This document shows, in pieces, positions 14,186 to 25,325 of a DNA stretch of 64,000 nucleotides (position 1 is the stretch's first letter; every line of letters begins with the position of its first letter). Origin of the DNA: Cristatella mucedo (lineage: Eukaryota > Bryozoa > Phylactolaemata > Cristatellidae); the NCBI GenBank assembly GCA_009760855.2, contig WPIO01000148.1:350001-414000 (forward strand), given 5' to 3'. A model generated the notes under the pieces. It saw nothing but the letters and a program-made list of their open reading frames with translations, had not been told where the DNA came from and did not search any database. Both the position numbers and the translations under genes were made by a program.

Positions 14186-16641
14186 AGTCTTCAAGGAGCA
14201 TACCTGCCTGAGTGTGCTGTAGTAGCGATTGCACAGAAAAGCTGCAAAGGGTGGGGTGCATTGTGCTTACCGCTGAGGAGCCGTAGTGTTGGCCTGTTTT
14301 GGAGGCACTCATCTTGCTACAGCTGCCACGTCAGCAGTGCAGAGAAAATTCTGCGGGCATGATTCGAGCTGACACCTCGGGGTTAAGAATCAATAGGGTT
14401 AGCCAACAGATCATTGGGACTACGGACCAATAGGTGGCCACTGTGACCTTGTCTCCTTGCCACTTCTCAACTTTTCTTATTTCTGAAGATGCTGCTGCTT
14501 CTGCAGAGAAATTAGTCTGGTCCTGTAAGTCTGTGCAAGCGTCCACCCAAGGGATTTCCAATCAAAATGACTGTATTCATGCACCTTCAGCATCAGCACC
14601 GTTTTACTTTCTTGGTTTGCCACTTGGCAGACTCCTAGCTGACTGCAGACGGGAGCTCTACTAATTGGAGCAAAGAAATCGCAAGACATTCCCATTCCTC
14701 ACATTTAATTCCCATTTCAATGTCCTCCCATTTCCATCTCCAGGAGCGTTCTCTGCCCTTTGCAAGCTTCTGTGGCTTCAAGAAAATCTGCTCGAGAATC
14801 TTCTTTTGACGAGCTTCTTTCGAGGCCAGGCAAGGTCATTTTTGCCGAAGGTCGCATTGCATAAGGGGGCTACTCTCACCTGTATTTCTTAGGATACCTG
14901 CTGAGTCTCCTGAATCGTTCTTTTAACAGCCAGCTCTTTCCATTTTTAGTTGGGAGCAGCCAAAAAATGATAGATGAAATGCTAATATGGCCCAGGTTTA
15001 GATTGTTAACCTGGGCGCTTTAATTGACAGTCATCTGACCGAACAAACAGCAGCTATAACAACAAATAAGCAGTCCTCTGACCAAATAAACAGCAGCAAA
15101 GCCAAGATCACAGGTTTTCCAAGGATCTGGGAAATCCAACCATCTGAACTAGGTACCACAAAACTAGGCAAGCGCGTGCTCACTCTGGACCAGAACGACC
15201 CGATCGGATCTAGAGCCTTGAGATGCCTCCCGTGCGAAGCTTTACATGACAGCTGCTGAGGATCGTTAATATCTATGAACTGGGTGACTGATTAATAGCA
15301 GGACTTGGGTTAGATCTTTAATTTCTGATAACTTTTAGTTCACCATAAAGTTATCGGAGATTTACAAATTCCTTCTTTTTAAATTTCAATACACCATAGT
15401 TATTGTTTTTATTTTGCTCCTTACATTTCTGCAAGTTTTTTCAATGCTAAGTGTAAGTACTTTCAGGTTCAAGTATCCTGCCCCTTCCAGCACCCTGAAC
15501 CAGGTCATCTCAGATTTTCTCAGAGGAGCTATGCCGTGGGCTACATACATGCACTTAGGCAGGCAGCTGGAATGGGACGAGAGGCTCTTTGAGTGTGGCA
15601 CACTCTGAAGCTGCAGCTTCCGACAAGGAACTGAAATGAATGAGCCCTTCAGGACCCTTCCTAGTTGATTGCCTTGCCTGCTTTGAACGTCATTCAATTA
15701 GTGAGGGAGTGAGGGCTGAACCCAGGGCTGCACACAGGCTGACCTGTCTATGCGTGCCCCCCCCCCCCCCTGTGCATGCCGCTACCTTCGGCAGGCAGTA
15801 AGCATGCATCCGGTATGGAGCAGTGCAAGTGCTGCCTCTGATGATCGGATTGCTTCTACACTCTCCAGATATCTGTTCGCAGGACTAAAAGCTAAATCCG
15901 TCGCTGAACAAGAACGGGGCAGCCGATTTTCCCATCTGCGGCTACCACGGACAGGGGCAGCTGCTCCTGCATTGGCACCCTCACTATCAGGCCAAATGTA
16001 ACCTGCTAGATCCCACCTGATCCTACTTGTGAGCTGCGCATCTCCTTTAGCTAGCGAAAATTGCATCATGCTCTAATGACAGCGCTCATCTGCAATTACT
16101 GCAGCAAACTCGAGACCAAGTGTGATTCCATTACTGCAACAACCTCTTGTAGCAGCTAATGAGCTTGAGTGGGTGTGACTGGCTCAGAGCCCCAGTCGGT
16201 ACATCCCTGCACAGCGATCACTCCAGCATCGGTCCGTCCATCGGTCGCTCGGTCGTAAGGCAATCACTTCAGCCTCAGCCTGCTTGGGTTTACTTACGCA
16301 AAGCGGCCCACACCCCCCCCCCCTGGGCCCGGTGCATTACGTGCTGTGAGTAGCATGGCCATCCATTCAGCCTGTTCGGCAATGTAGTCAGGCCTAGCTA
16401 GTGCAGCCCCCTAAGCCTGGGCTGAAACCAGTGATTCTCCCTTTGTCCGAAGCCAATTCACGATGCTGGCTGATGACCCATTCCATAGACATCATAGGTG
16501 CTCAGCACGGCGATCGGCCAGTTTCTGAGCTGCTTGCTACACTAGCATTCCCGCCTCCCGCCATAGAGAGCCAAGGGGCACGAAAGCTAGGCCACCTCCT
16601 TTGCACGGCATGCTGGCTGCTGGCGTAAGAAAGCCGCCAAC
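14186..16641. other. Kv4 intron, nothing recognised
   Basis: About 2.4 kb with short C-runs near 15760 and 16312 but no repeat family, exon or RNA gene that I can support. Confidence 0.35.
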
Positions 16642-17159
16642 ATGGCATCGTTTGTTCGTACAGCAATGTCAGGCTCAGCTATGGACACAGTGTTCATAGT
16701 AGGCTGTTCAACATGGTCGCCAGGATATGTTTACATTTGCGTGAAATAAACACGTTTTTAATTATCCTTTTTCAGGTAGAACTTCTCTGTAATACCTAAA
16801 TACTAAACCATAAACCCTAAGACCTAAACTCTAAACCCTTTAATTATCTCTGTCAGTTAGAATTTCTCTCTAATACTTAAAAACTAAACCCTAAACCCTA
16901 AGAGATCAACTCTAAACCCAAAAATTCAAGTAAAAAATACAAAATCTAACCAGTAAATCATAAACCGTGAGCCCCAAAACATGCAACCCCTAAATACTAA
17001 ACCCAAACTCCTAAACCCTAAGTTAAAAAGATAACTGAAAACGTGTTTATTTAACGTAAATATAAACCGTGCGCTGCTGCCGACCATGTTGAGCAGCCTG
17101 CTATGAGCACTGTGCCCTTAGCAAAACCTGACATTGCTGTATGAACAAACGACACCGTA
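16642..17159. mobile_element. Foldback element with telomere-like core
   Basis: The left arm (about 16642-16770) and right arm (about 17030-17159) are inverted copies, roughly 80-85% alike by eye. They share TCGTTTGTTC, TACAGCAATGTCAGG, CTCAACATGGTCG (one T/C change) and AAATAAACACGTTTT. The core holds CCCTAAA-type heptamers. There is no transposase, so it could be a non-autonomous DNA transposon or another foldback structure. I could not identify a target-site duplication. Confidence 0.75.
16795..17020 (+). repeat. Degenerate CCCTAAA heptamer repeats
   Basis: Units CTAAACC, ATAAACC, CTAAGAC, CTAAACT and CTAAACC follow one another with period 7. There are two blocks (about 16798-16838 and 16880-16921) and scattered units to 17020. 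The two blocks and their AATTATC..TTAGAA leader form a tandem duplication of about 83 bases. The heptamer is the plant-type telomere unit, not the usual animal hexamer. Confidence 0.8.
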
Positions 17160-17374
17160 TTAGCTGAGGAACGGCGCATCGCCTTCGGGGTTGCCAGCAA
17201 AGCGACAAACTCATTCAGCCAAGGCTCTGCCAGCTCTATCCGGAGCTCTCTGCCAGCTCCGTCATTCAAACGACCGCAGCTCTTAGCCAGCTATTGTACG
17301 ACAGAACCTGTTTATACCGAAACAAAAAGAAAAGTTCACTGGAGCGAAACATGAGCTGACTGGAAGAGATATGT

Positions 17375-17475
17375 CTTTTTTTAGTTGAGACTCAAGGTCA
17401 TTGCAAGTAGCGACTTTAGCCGGAGGCGAGTTCTGGAACTTCTGTGCATACGAGCTGAAGGCTCGATATTGGTGG
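17375..17475 (-). mobile_element. LINE E fragment
   Basis: It matches 37030-37130 through AGGTCATTGCA, GCGAGTTC and GCTGAAGGCTCGAT in the same order. By structure (GAGTTC..GAACTTCTG..GCATACGAGCTGAAGG) it is a diverged relative of the LINE A distal coding region. Confidence 0.5.
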
Positions 17476-17477
17476 AA

Positions 17478-17665
17478 TTAATAATAATAATAATAATAAA
17501 ACTGTTGATAAAGTGCCCCCGGAGAACTCAATCTCTTTCTAGGCGCTTTACAATTGCTGCAAAGAAATCACGATCGAATGGTTAGGGATAGCATGCTCAA
17601 TAAACAATAAGAATAACATGGTTAGGGTGACATGCGCAGGGTTAGCATGCAAGTAATTACACTGA
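17478..17665 (-). mobile_element. LINE A 3' end
   Basis: (AAT)n is followed by AAGTGCCCCCGGAGAACTC and AATCTCTTTCTAGGCGCTTT, then the 3' UTR with its TAGCATGCTC and GGTTAGGG motifs. It abuts the LINE E fragment on its left. Confidence 0.75.
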
Positions 17666-18435
17666 CCTCAAAGCGGCTAACGATTCGCTTCAGCAGGACA
17701 CATGAACAGACGCCTGGATGGTGCAAAACCTACTAACTAGAGCTTACAGTGAGAAAAAATCCCTCAGCTCAAGGAGCGAGAGGCTCTAGCGATACGGCGA
17801 CACAGCCTCCCAAGCGAGCACGCTAGTCATATGAGCGAGTCGAGCGAGGCCAGCCCCAAGCCCTAACTGAATTTCACGAGACCACAATTAACTATGCCCC
17901 TGCTTATGCAGTACAGTCATTACGAGCACTTATGGGTCTGCCTCATGCGAATGACCTCCACCATTTTCTGTTGAGCTTTCTTTTTGAACGATGATGCTTA
18001 GAGGATTCAGTGTAAGCTATCAAACTACACGGTACACTTAGGAAGTGTTAACCTGTTAGATACGATCCTCCGACAAGTGCCAGCTAGAAAAGAAAGGCCG
18101 GGCGTGCTATACGCGATTCTGAGAATTACGTCAGCCCGATATCGTTGCTGTTATTGCTCCGGCGAACAGTGCTCCAGCGAGCTCAGCTCGAGACGCGCCG
18201 TCCCTCACGGCCTCGGCTAAAAGAGGAGTCTGCCGTGGTGGGGGCGGTTCTACGATCCGCCCCCACGATCGCCACGGCCCAGCCCACTCCTTCCCCAACG
18301 GCCGTCCCCCACCCCTTCCAACCCCACTCCTTCCCCTACATCCCGAAAGACGTTAACACACAAGGGCAGCGCCAGCCGCACGTCACCAGTGCGTCCTCGA
18401 GCTCAGCAGTGACTGCATTTCGGCGAGCCTCGATG
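17666..18435. other. Kv4 intron, nothing recognised
   Basis: Becomes GC-rich from about 18140. No exon with splice support was found. Confidence 0.35.
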
Positions 18436-18592
18436 GCACGCTAGATATAGCGGTTGCTCTTCACGACCCCAGTCCCGAGGTCACGGGTTCAATCCTTTGG
18501 TGGGCGATCCTTTATTACCGCTGCAAGCGGTGGCTGGCGAGAGCCTTTAAGGCCCTTCTGCCGCTACATAAAAAAGAGGCGGTTAAATCGGA
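18436..18592 (+). mobile_element. tRNA-derived SINE S1 close to a Kv4 exon
   Basis: A head with GCGGTTGCTCTTCACGACC, a B-box-like GGTCACGGGTTCAATCC, the S1 body and the tail CGCTACATAAAAAAGAGGCG. It ends 76 bases before the next Kv4 exon, so it occupies the branch-point neighbourhood of this intron. Confidence 0.75.
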
Positions 18593-18668
18593 AAGGGATT
18601 TTTTTTTATTGCTGCCTGGACTGTCGAGCGACAAAGCTTACACGAACGCCGCGGTATTCGTTTTGCAG

Positions 18669-18869
18669 AAAGCGCGTCAGGCGAGGGCTCGCATAGCGAA
18701 GAACACGGCCAACCAGGTGTATCTCAAGTTCAAGCATCAGGAGGAGCAGAAGGACGGCGGCTCGCTGCAGCAGCAGAGCATCGAGCTGAATCGAGCGGCG
18801 TCTGCTGGCGAGAAGGACGCGCTGCTATTGCAGCACCACCACCTGCTCGCCTGCCTCGAAAGGACGACC
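18669..18869 (+). CDS. Kv4 exon: proximal C-tail, dileucine segment
   Basis: The exon is 201 bases (67 codons, phase 0 on both sides) with acceptor TTTTGCAG and donor GTGAGT. It starts KARQARARIAKN, matching the conserved basic segment after S6 in Shal channels. It ends LLLQHHHLLACLERTT, matching the Kv4 dileucine segment known in vertebrate Kv4.2 as a dendritic targeting signal. The middle (about residues 14-48, Gln- and Glu-rich) is unlike other Kv4 proteins that I know. Confidence 0.92.
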
Positions 18870-19123
18870 GTGAGTGCGGGCCTGCAGCCGTAAAATCGCG
18901 CTCGGGCGAATCGGCCGCAATAGCGAAACAGCCCTTCGGGGGGGGGCGAGTCGGGCGCCGACGTCTGCCGACGAAGTGCCTTCGCGACGGCGGCGGCGGC
19001 GATGCATCCACACAGCTACCAGCTTTCAGTGGCCCGATCCGAACAGAGATTAACGGCGCCCGAACTACCAAACTAGTACTGGAGAAGAGACAATCGGCCA
19101 CTGAACTAGCCACGTAACAAACC

Positions 19124-19346
19124 AACTAAATTATGCAAAGATAAATAAGCCTCGAGATTCGCTGGTTTGGTCTAGCGGTTAAGGTGCTCGCCCCGACCAA
19201 GGTCCGACTGAGGTCGTGGGCTCGAGCCCCGAGGCATGTGTGAAGCGCCTGAATAGAGATTAAGTTCTCTTGGGGCGCTATACAAATGAATTATATTTAT
19301 TTTTATATAACTAAATTATGAGAAGATAAATAAGCCTCGAGATTCG
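19124..19346 (+). mobile_element. Full-length SINE S2 with 38-bp target duplication
   Basis: The SINE body is 19162-19308. It has an A-box-like TGGTCTAGCGGTTAAGG, a B-box-like GGTCGTGGGCTCGAGCCC, the tail GAATAGAGATTAAGTTCTCT and an AT-rich end. It is flanked by direct repeats 19124-19161 and 19309-19346 (AACTAAATTATG..GATAAATAAGCCTCGAGATTCG) that differ at 2 of 38 positions. This is the best-preserved S2 copy and defines the element. Confidence 0.9.
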
Positions 19347-19767
19347 GTTATCTAGAGACTGCTTTGCATTTTGAATGACTTTTTAGCGTTACTCATAAAT
19401 TATCTGCGTCAATTAGCCATACTTTAGCGATGGATCTTGGTAAAATCATGCATTCAAATTCGCAATAAAGATCAGGGTAACTGTTGCTGTAAATGTTGGT
19501 TACTTCATTGAGGTGAACAGATCTAAACCCTTTACAGAGATGGAGGCATTGGAAAATGTGAAAAGCCTTTCATCGGACTAGCCCTCAATGGTGTAGGTTT
19601 CCTTAAGTTAACCTTGTCAATCTGGAACCGCAATTACAGTATTCAGCAGTCAAACCTGATCATATAGCTCTACTCAAGCGGTGGGTTAAAATTGGCGTAC
19701 ACATAAATATTCATGAAATAAAAACCAAAATCTGTTCGGAGCTCGAGAAAAAAGTGGCATTTCGCAT
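19347..19767. other. Kv4 intron, nothing recognised
   Basis: AT-rich, with no repeat family or exon seen. Confidence 0.35.
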
Positions 19768-19912
19768 GAAGTAGCCCATGAGTAAAGTGCTGACACTTTC
19801 CGACCATGATCCTGGATTCGAGCCAGGCGATTCTTTGTTGATCATTGCAAGCTGGACTGATAGTCGTCAAGGCTCTTCTGCCGTTATATAAATGAGCCTG
19901 CTGAGTCAAGTA
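19768..19912 (+). mobile_element. tRNA-derived SINE, family S1
   Basis: Diverged head, B-box-like CCTGGATTCGAGCCAGG, body with CATTGCAAGC, and tail GGCTCTTCTGCCGTTATATA followed by AATGAGCCTGCTGAGTCA. Confidence 0.65.
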
Positions 19913-22382
19913 ACCATTACTCTTTACAGTACAAGTATCCCTTATAAAAAAAAAAAGATACTCCCACGCGGATTTACAAATTTGGGCGACCAAAGTGTCT
20001 TGCTTGTTTCGTTCTACCTAAATCGGCCATCACCAATTTCTTTACAATTTTTTGACTCGATGTTGCACGATTGCACTACCTGTGCATAAATAATATCTAT
20101 ACGTCACCGAACTCACGTATACCTATTTTTCTTCTACATACATGTACGTAGAGAAGGCAATATGTGCAATAAGAATACGAGGCATAGGCTCCCACACTAC
20201 ACACTGCATACATCTACTTATACTTGTGTACATATATGGATGTAACCAAGACTGGGGGTGTCGGCCCGACCCGCCCGACCAAACGCCCTGTCCGCCGCCG
20301 CCCATAGCCATGTCGCTGTCGCGGGGGGGGGGGGAGGCTAGGGCAAGATGGGCGGCAGTTTAATTAAACCTTCTTATACTAATTTCGCGTGCACCAAAAA
20401 TAGCAGAAGAATTAAACAGTACTGCTGGGGTCCTAGGTACTTTAGACTACGGGGGATGTGGAAAATCGTGCAGCCTTCCCTAAACTGGATGGCACTCTCG
20501 GTACGGAGCAATCTTGATGGCGGGTGCGATCTCGCATATACCAATCGCAGCGGCATGGGTACGACAGTAGCTGAAGCAACAAAGACTCACTGGCGAGGCA
20601 CATCTCAGCTCGCCGAGGGCTTCGGCTCAGGCAGGGGAGGCTTCGAACAACATGCTAGAAGCGAACGTGGAATATACAAACCGTAACAGCGAGTGCGCTT
20701 ATCTCCAGCAACGCTCGCGAAGTGGGTCCCTGTGGCCTTTCATAGTTGACGGCATGGTCGAGGAACGCCAGCTATCCATCCTTCGGGATGGGAATACTGA
20801 GCAAACGGGGGCTCTGCACTCTCACGTCTCGGCCGATCAACACCTGGTACTCGAATGCTCAGAACAAGGGGCCATGTGGCCTCACATCAAAGGGCAGGCT
20901 TGGCCCAGCCAGTGACCCGTAGCTGGCCGTATCGCGTTGCAGCCAACCAAGGCTACTGAACCTTGATACTGCGAACGGGTTAGCATATATTCGCAGAAAA
21001 CATTATGCAGCTCACATTTCGGTCTAAACTAGCATATAATTTTGAATTCTGCCTAATCGAAAAACTGCCCACAGTTCAACTTGCTGGATCTTCACGTTGT
21101 ATTGCCTTCTTATGCGGCCATTATTCACTGTGGTTGAGGTCCAGCTGCTCTTGCAGCCTTGATGTTAAGTCTTCATGTTTACAAGCTGGAAGAATGGAAG
21201 GTATCCAACCTCGGCGAATCACTGTGCACATGCTAGTGCTTTCGCTACAAGCGTAGCCAAACTGTTTCCCGGAGACCTCAGCGACATAAAACCCAGGTAT
21301 TAGGCTGGAGTCGCGTCTCGACTTGGCCAGGGCCGAGCAGGCAGCCTTCAGCGAGCAGAAAGGGTGTGCCAAGTCGCTCAGCTGCTCTTCTGATTCATCC
21401 CAAATGAGTCTGCAGTCCTGCAGCTATTTTCACAGCAGGTATAGAAATCGTTCGCAAAGATTCCCTCAACACTCCGATGTGTCGCCACATTTGCACGTGC
21501 AATCCTGAACAGACGTGCATTCGTGCATGTACAGCAGGAGAAGCATGTTCACATGCGTGCATCGCGTACACCACCCTTTTTCCTTACTTGGCTATTTTCG
21601 GAATCAGACAAATCCATGCACGATCCAATACACTCAACTGAAACCTAAAGTCAATGCAATAGCGTTGCATGGCATTACATACTTGTCTATAGCATTGCAG
21701 GGATCATGTCAACCTCACACAGCATAAGCAGCCCTAGGCAGAATAGGGCAAATACTAGAGAAATGCAGATTAGTTGCCGCCAAAGCTCGGAGCTAGATGA
21801 CGATATTGGACTCGAGATTGGACACCGCACGGCGAAGCAATAGAAATGGGCAATTAATACCATCGGCAAATGTTGAGCGATGAGCCGCGCTGGCATCGCT
21901 AGATTGTCTAATTAAGCGAACACTTTCAATCACTTTTGTGCGGACGGGCGCTAGCGTCGGATTATGCTTTGCAGAAGCAGCAGCACGTGCAGCTCCGAAA
22001 CGTGACGCACGAGTCTGGCTCTTGGCTCAAGCCTCGCTGCCCGCACACCTGCTCCTCTCTGCTCGCAGCTCATTTCTTATTAACAAATTCGTACAGAGCC
22101 TAATCAATACAAGCCACTAAATCGCATACGATCTGGCACTGCTCCGAGCTATTCTGGCAGCGGCCAGAGTAGCTCGGCTTCGGCATCGACCGAATCTAGT
22201 TGCTCCTTGGGGGATATGTTTTTCCCCTCGCTCCACTCTCCGTCGGCCTGGCACTCCGGGGGCTGACGCAATCAGTGTCCGCGATTTGATGTTTACTCCA
22301 TGCGGCTGGCGCGACGTTCGAACTGCTCGTTAGCTCCAAGCATGGCGGCACATCGATATGTAGCCATTACAACGACAGGGTC
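19913..22382. other. Kv4 intron, one short shared segment
   Basis: About 2.5 kb. Bases 20885-20935 resemble 60238-60290 (TCAAAGGGCAGGCTTG and AGCTGGCCGTATC in order). Otherwise there is a G-run near 20322 and nothing assignable. Confidence 0.35.
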
Positions 22383-22542
22383 GTAGCCCAGGGGTAAGCA
22401 GCTCGCTCATCACTACCCAGCTCGTGGGTTCGAATCCTACAGTTGACAATCCTTAATTGCGCCTGCTGCAAGCGGGGCGATCGCCGCCAAGACTCTTCTG
22501 CCGCTATATATATAGATGGGGCTGTTGGATCAGCTGATCTTC
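22383..22542 (+). mobile_element. tRNA-derived SINE, family S1
   Basis: A good copy. The head is GTAGCCCAGGGGTAAGCAG, the B-box-like part is TCGTGGGTTCGAATCCTAC, then the body, CTTCTGCCGCTATATATATA and the tail GGCTGTTGGATCAGCTGATC. Confidence 0.8.
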
Positions 22543-23489
22543 ATCTGTATCCTCAGTAAAGAAGTTTCGCCGAACAAAACCGCGAATGATGGTCTGCGTC
22601 GCACCATAAATTGCCTCCAACGCGTATCGTCCTGCGTTCGAGATGCCCAAAAGCTTAACATGAGAGGAGCACGAGAAGCAGGCGTGGCTGGCGTGACAGG
22701 TGTAAGTGACCGCCAAATGAGCAGCGAATGTAGCCAGATGAAATTCGGCAGCAGTCAGTGATAATGCATGGATGCTAGACACTTATGTGCATCGCTCTCG
22801 AGACCTGTTCAGCCTTGCACTTTTAGGAGCGTTCGAGAATCAATGAAACATTCACGTGACTTCGCCAGTGGCCGGCCGAGCTCGAAATGTGCATCGGAAA
22901 TCCCATTTCGCCGCTGTTCATTATATCGCGGCGGCGAATCAAGTCAGTTCAAGTAACGCGTGCATCTCATTGACTATAAGAGACTAGTTCAAAAAATCTG
23001 TAACACGGTATCGTACGATAGACTTGAGCTGATTGTAGAAAGTCAAAGTCACAGTAAAAATGGGCCGCACTGGTAGCTTCGAGCTATTGAACTTATGGAA
23101 TATATGAGCAAAGATACAGTGGAGTCCTACATCTGAGGAGGCCTAGATGCTTGCTGCAGGTCCTACCAAGTAAGCAACCGGATGCCTCTAACTCAATTTA
23201 TCGAGCTACTCGGTGTGTGCTCGCCGTAAATCGGCAGCCTGCCTATCATATTCACAAGCCGCCGATGGCATGAGCTGAATCTAATTACTGCGACTAGCAC
23301 TTTGTAACAAACGCGGTGTGCGGCTTCTACGTCCGGATAGAATTAGGCCGCAAACACCACGCTCGTAGCCATTTTAGTCTCAGTCGACGCTCGACGAATA
23401 GTTAAGACGCCTGAACTTAGTATTGCGGCTAGCTGCTTGTGGGTGCAGCGGCAATTCGCGCCTGCAAACTGACGGAAGTAGCAAGCGGA
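22543..23489. other. Kv4 intron, nothing recognised
   Basis: No exon, SINE or LINE recognised. Confidence 0.35.
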
Positions 23490-23830
23490 ACGCGACAGTA
23501 ACGAAGAGTGCCCCTGACCTCAAAACAATATGTCCGTATCTATATATATCCATATCTATATATCCGTATCTATTGCGTAGATAAGTCTATTCGACAGGAG
23601 CGAGTGCCACAGGTGTCTACCGGCGGCCATTAAATATATCGACCGCTCCGTGGGCTAGCGCTCAAATCGGCTCAAGTGCAATTGCCAACTCCGGAAGCAC
23701 AACTGCCTGCCCATCTCTTGGCGCTGGCTGTTATGTGGCCTCGGGCATAGATTATTGCATAATTTTATCCGAGCCGTTACGATTCAGGAGCCACGAATTG
23801 TGAATATCAGTCACAGTATCTGGCCGATTG
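23490..23830. repeat. Unclassified dispersed repeat, copy 2
   Basis: Same orientation and block order as 7620-8110. It includes a local TATCTATATAT cluster at 23537-23575 that the other copy lacks. Confidence 0.5.
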
Positions 23831-24189
23831 TGCTCTGTCGGCGACTGTCGTCGATTTCGGCGATAGCTGGGCGACGCCTCACTGTCGCCGCTTGCCGCTC
23901 TAGGGGCGGATCTTAGCAGCGAGACAGCTACCGGTGCTTTATTGTTAGCGAACTATTACCTTAATATTGATTGAAAATTGTAAGTCCTTAATTTGTATTA
24001 ATTATAGCTAAATAATGTGGACGCACAGACACCTCCGCCACGTCACCACCTTTTCGCTTCCCGCTGCCTCGCTGTCTTGGTTGCCTCGCACTCTGGGCTG
24101 CCGACGTCTCGTCGGCAGCCGAAGGCCGTGGAGAGCTTCGCCAGGTGGACCCCCTTCGTGATGCAAACCTTCCATATGATGTACATAAA

Positions 24190-24542
24190 TATATCTGACA
24201 TATTCCCAAAGCCTGGAACTCACTTATGACTGGCATAACGACATCTCCTGACTTGACATTAAAAAAAGCTAAAAAGGCATCTATATATCGCAGCATTTAT
24301 TCATTAGGTTCATGCGATTCATCCTCTGCGTGCTTATGTGTGCTGACACTATGCACGCTGCCACTAACCATATTTTCTTGCTAACCCTATGCATGTCACC
24401 TCTAATCGTGTTATACTTGTTGACATTGAGCATCCTACCATTAATCATTCGACCATGCTTCCTTTGCAGCAATGTGAAGTGCCTAGAAATCGATTGAGTT
24501 CTCTGAGGGCACCATAAAATTGTTTTATTATTATTATTATAT
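24190..24542 (+). mobile_element. LINE A 3' end
   Basis: It begins in the last coding part (frame with ..AWNSLMTGITTSPDL-like residues), passes through the 3' UTR with GTGCTTATGTGTGCTGACAC and the tail CCTAGAAATCGATTGAGTTC, and ends in (TTA)n. Confidence 0.8.
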
Positions 24543-24570
24543 TTAAATTAATATAAGTATATGACCGAAC

Positions 24571-24760
24571 TATATACATATATATATATATATATAATAT
24601 ATATATATATATTGCATTGCTATAGTGCCCTAAGAGAGTTTATCTCTATTCAGGCACTTCACACATGCCACGAGGCTCAAGCCCACGACCTCGGTCATCA
24701 AATACATTCACCTTGACCTTGGTCGGGGTGAGCACCTTAACCACTGAGCCAAACCAGCTG
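24571..24760 (-). mobile_element. SINE S2 next to an (AT)n tract
   Basis: (AT)n at 24571-24612 is followed by a reversed S2: CTCTATTCAGGCACTTCACA, CCCACGACCTCGGTCATCAA, then the head complement GAGCACCTTAACCACTGAGC. The (AT)n probably grew from the SINE's own A/T-rich end. Confidence 0.75.
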
Positions 24761-25169
24761 AGGATTATTTTCCTCTGGTGTAAACGAGGTCGTTTTTTTC
24801 AGACGACACACGTTTCCTCCCATGCAAAGTGTTCTGCCGGGTCTGTAAGGATTTTGCATGCACAATTTTGGACTTCATAGTCGAAGCTTCGCGTAGTGAC
24901 GTTGCAGCCACGGACTTGCATCCGCGCCCCGATGGCTGCTCGGCTGGCGCTGCGCAGCTTCGATCGCTGGCGTACAGCGCCGGCTTTCTTTTCGCCAGGC
25001 GACTTGCGGCTGCTTATTTTCTTGGCCGCGATTCTTTCTGTCTGATCATTTTTATTAAAAATGGTAATAGGTTTTATCCGATGTCGTGCACCTCCTGACT
25101 TCGCCCCACTTTCGTACCAGCGAAGGCTTGCTAATCTTTGTTTGTTGAGCGACGGTTTGTCCATTTCAG

Positions 25170-25325
25170 AATTGCCAGTTTAAAGAGGGAGACCTCGTGA
25201 AGCCGATGTCCGCCCTGAAGCTATTGGCAGCCAATCCGAATGACAAGGTCGCCGAAGAGGATACCCTTCACAACAAGCGGCACAAATGCTGCTTCAGCAA
25301 GAAATGCTGGAAAGGCCGCTGCAAG
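25170..25325 (+). CDS. Kv4 exon: Cys/Lys-rich C-tail segment
   Basis: The exon is 156 bases (52 codons, phase 0 on both sides), acceptor TTGTCCATTTCAG and donor GTGAGC. It starts NCQFKEGDLVKPMSALK and ends with a basic Cys-rich cluster, KRHKCCFSKKCWKGRCK. Vertebrate Kv4 tails carry a comparable short CC/RHKK cluster at about this point, which supports membership, but the rest is not conserved. The call rests mainly on phase, splice sites and position between two sure Kv4 exons. Confidence 0.75.

Noticed and set aside
22383-22542. Functional tRNA gene
   Set aside because: A tRNA-like head with A and B boxes is present, but it belongs to a repeated unit with a long non-tRNA body and no complete cloverleaf that I can draw. 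It is a SINE.
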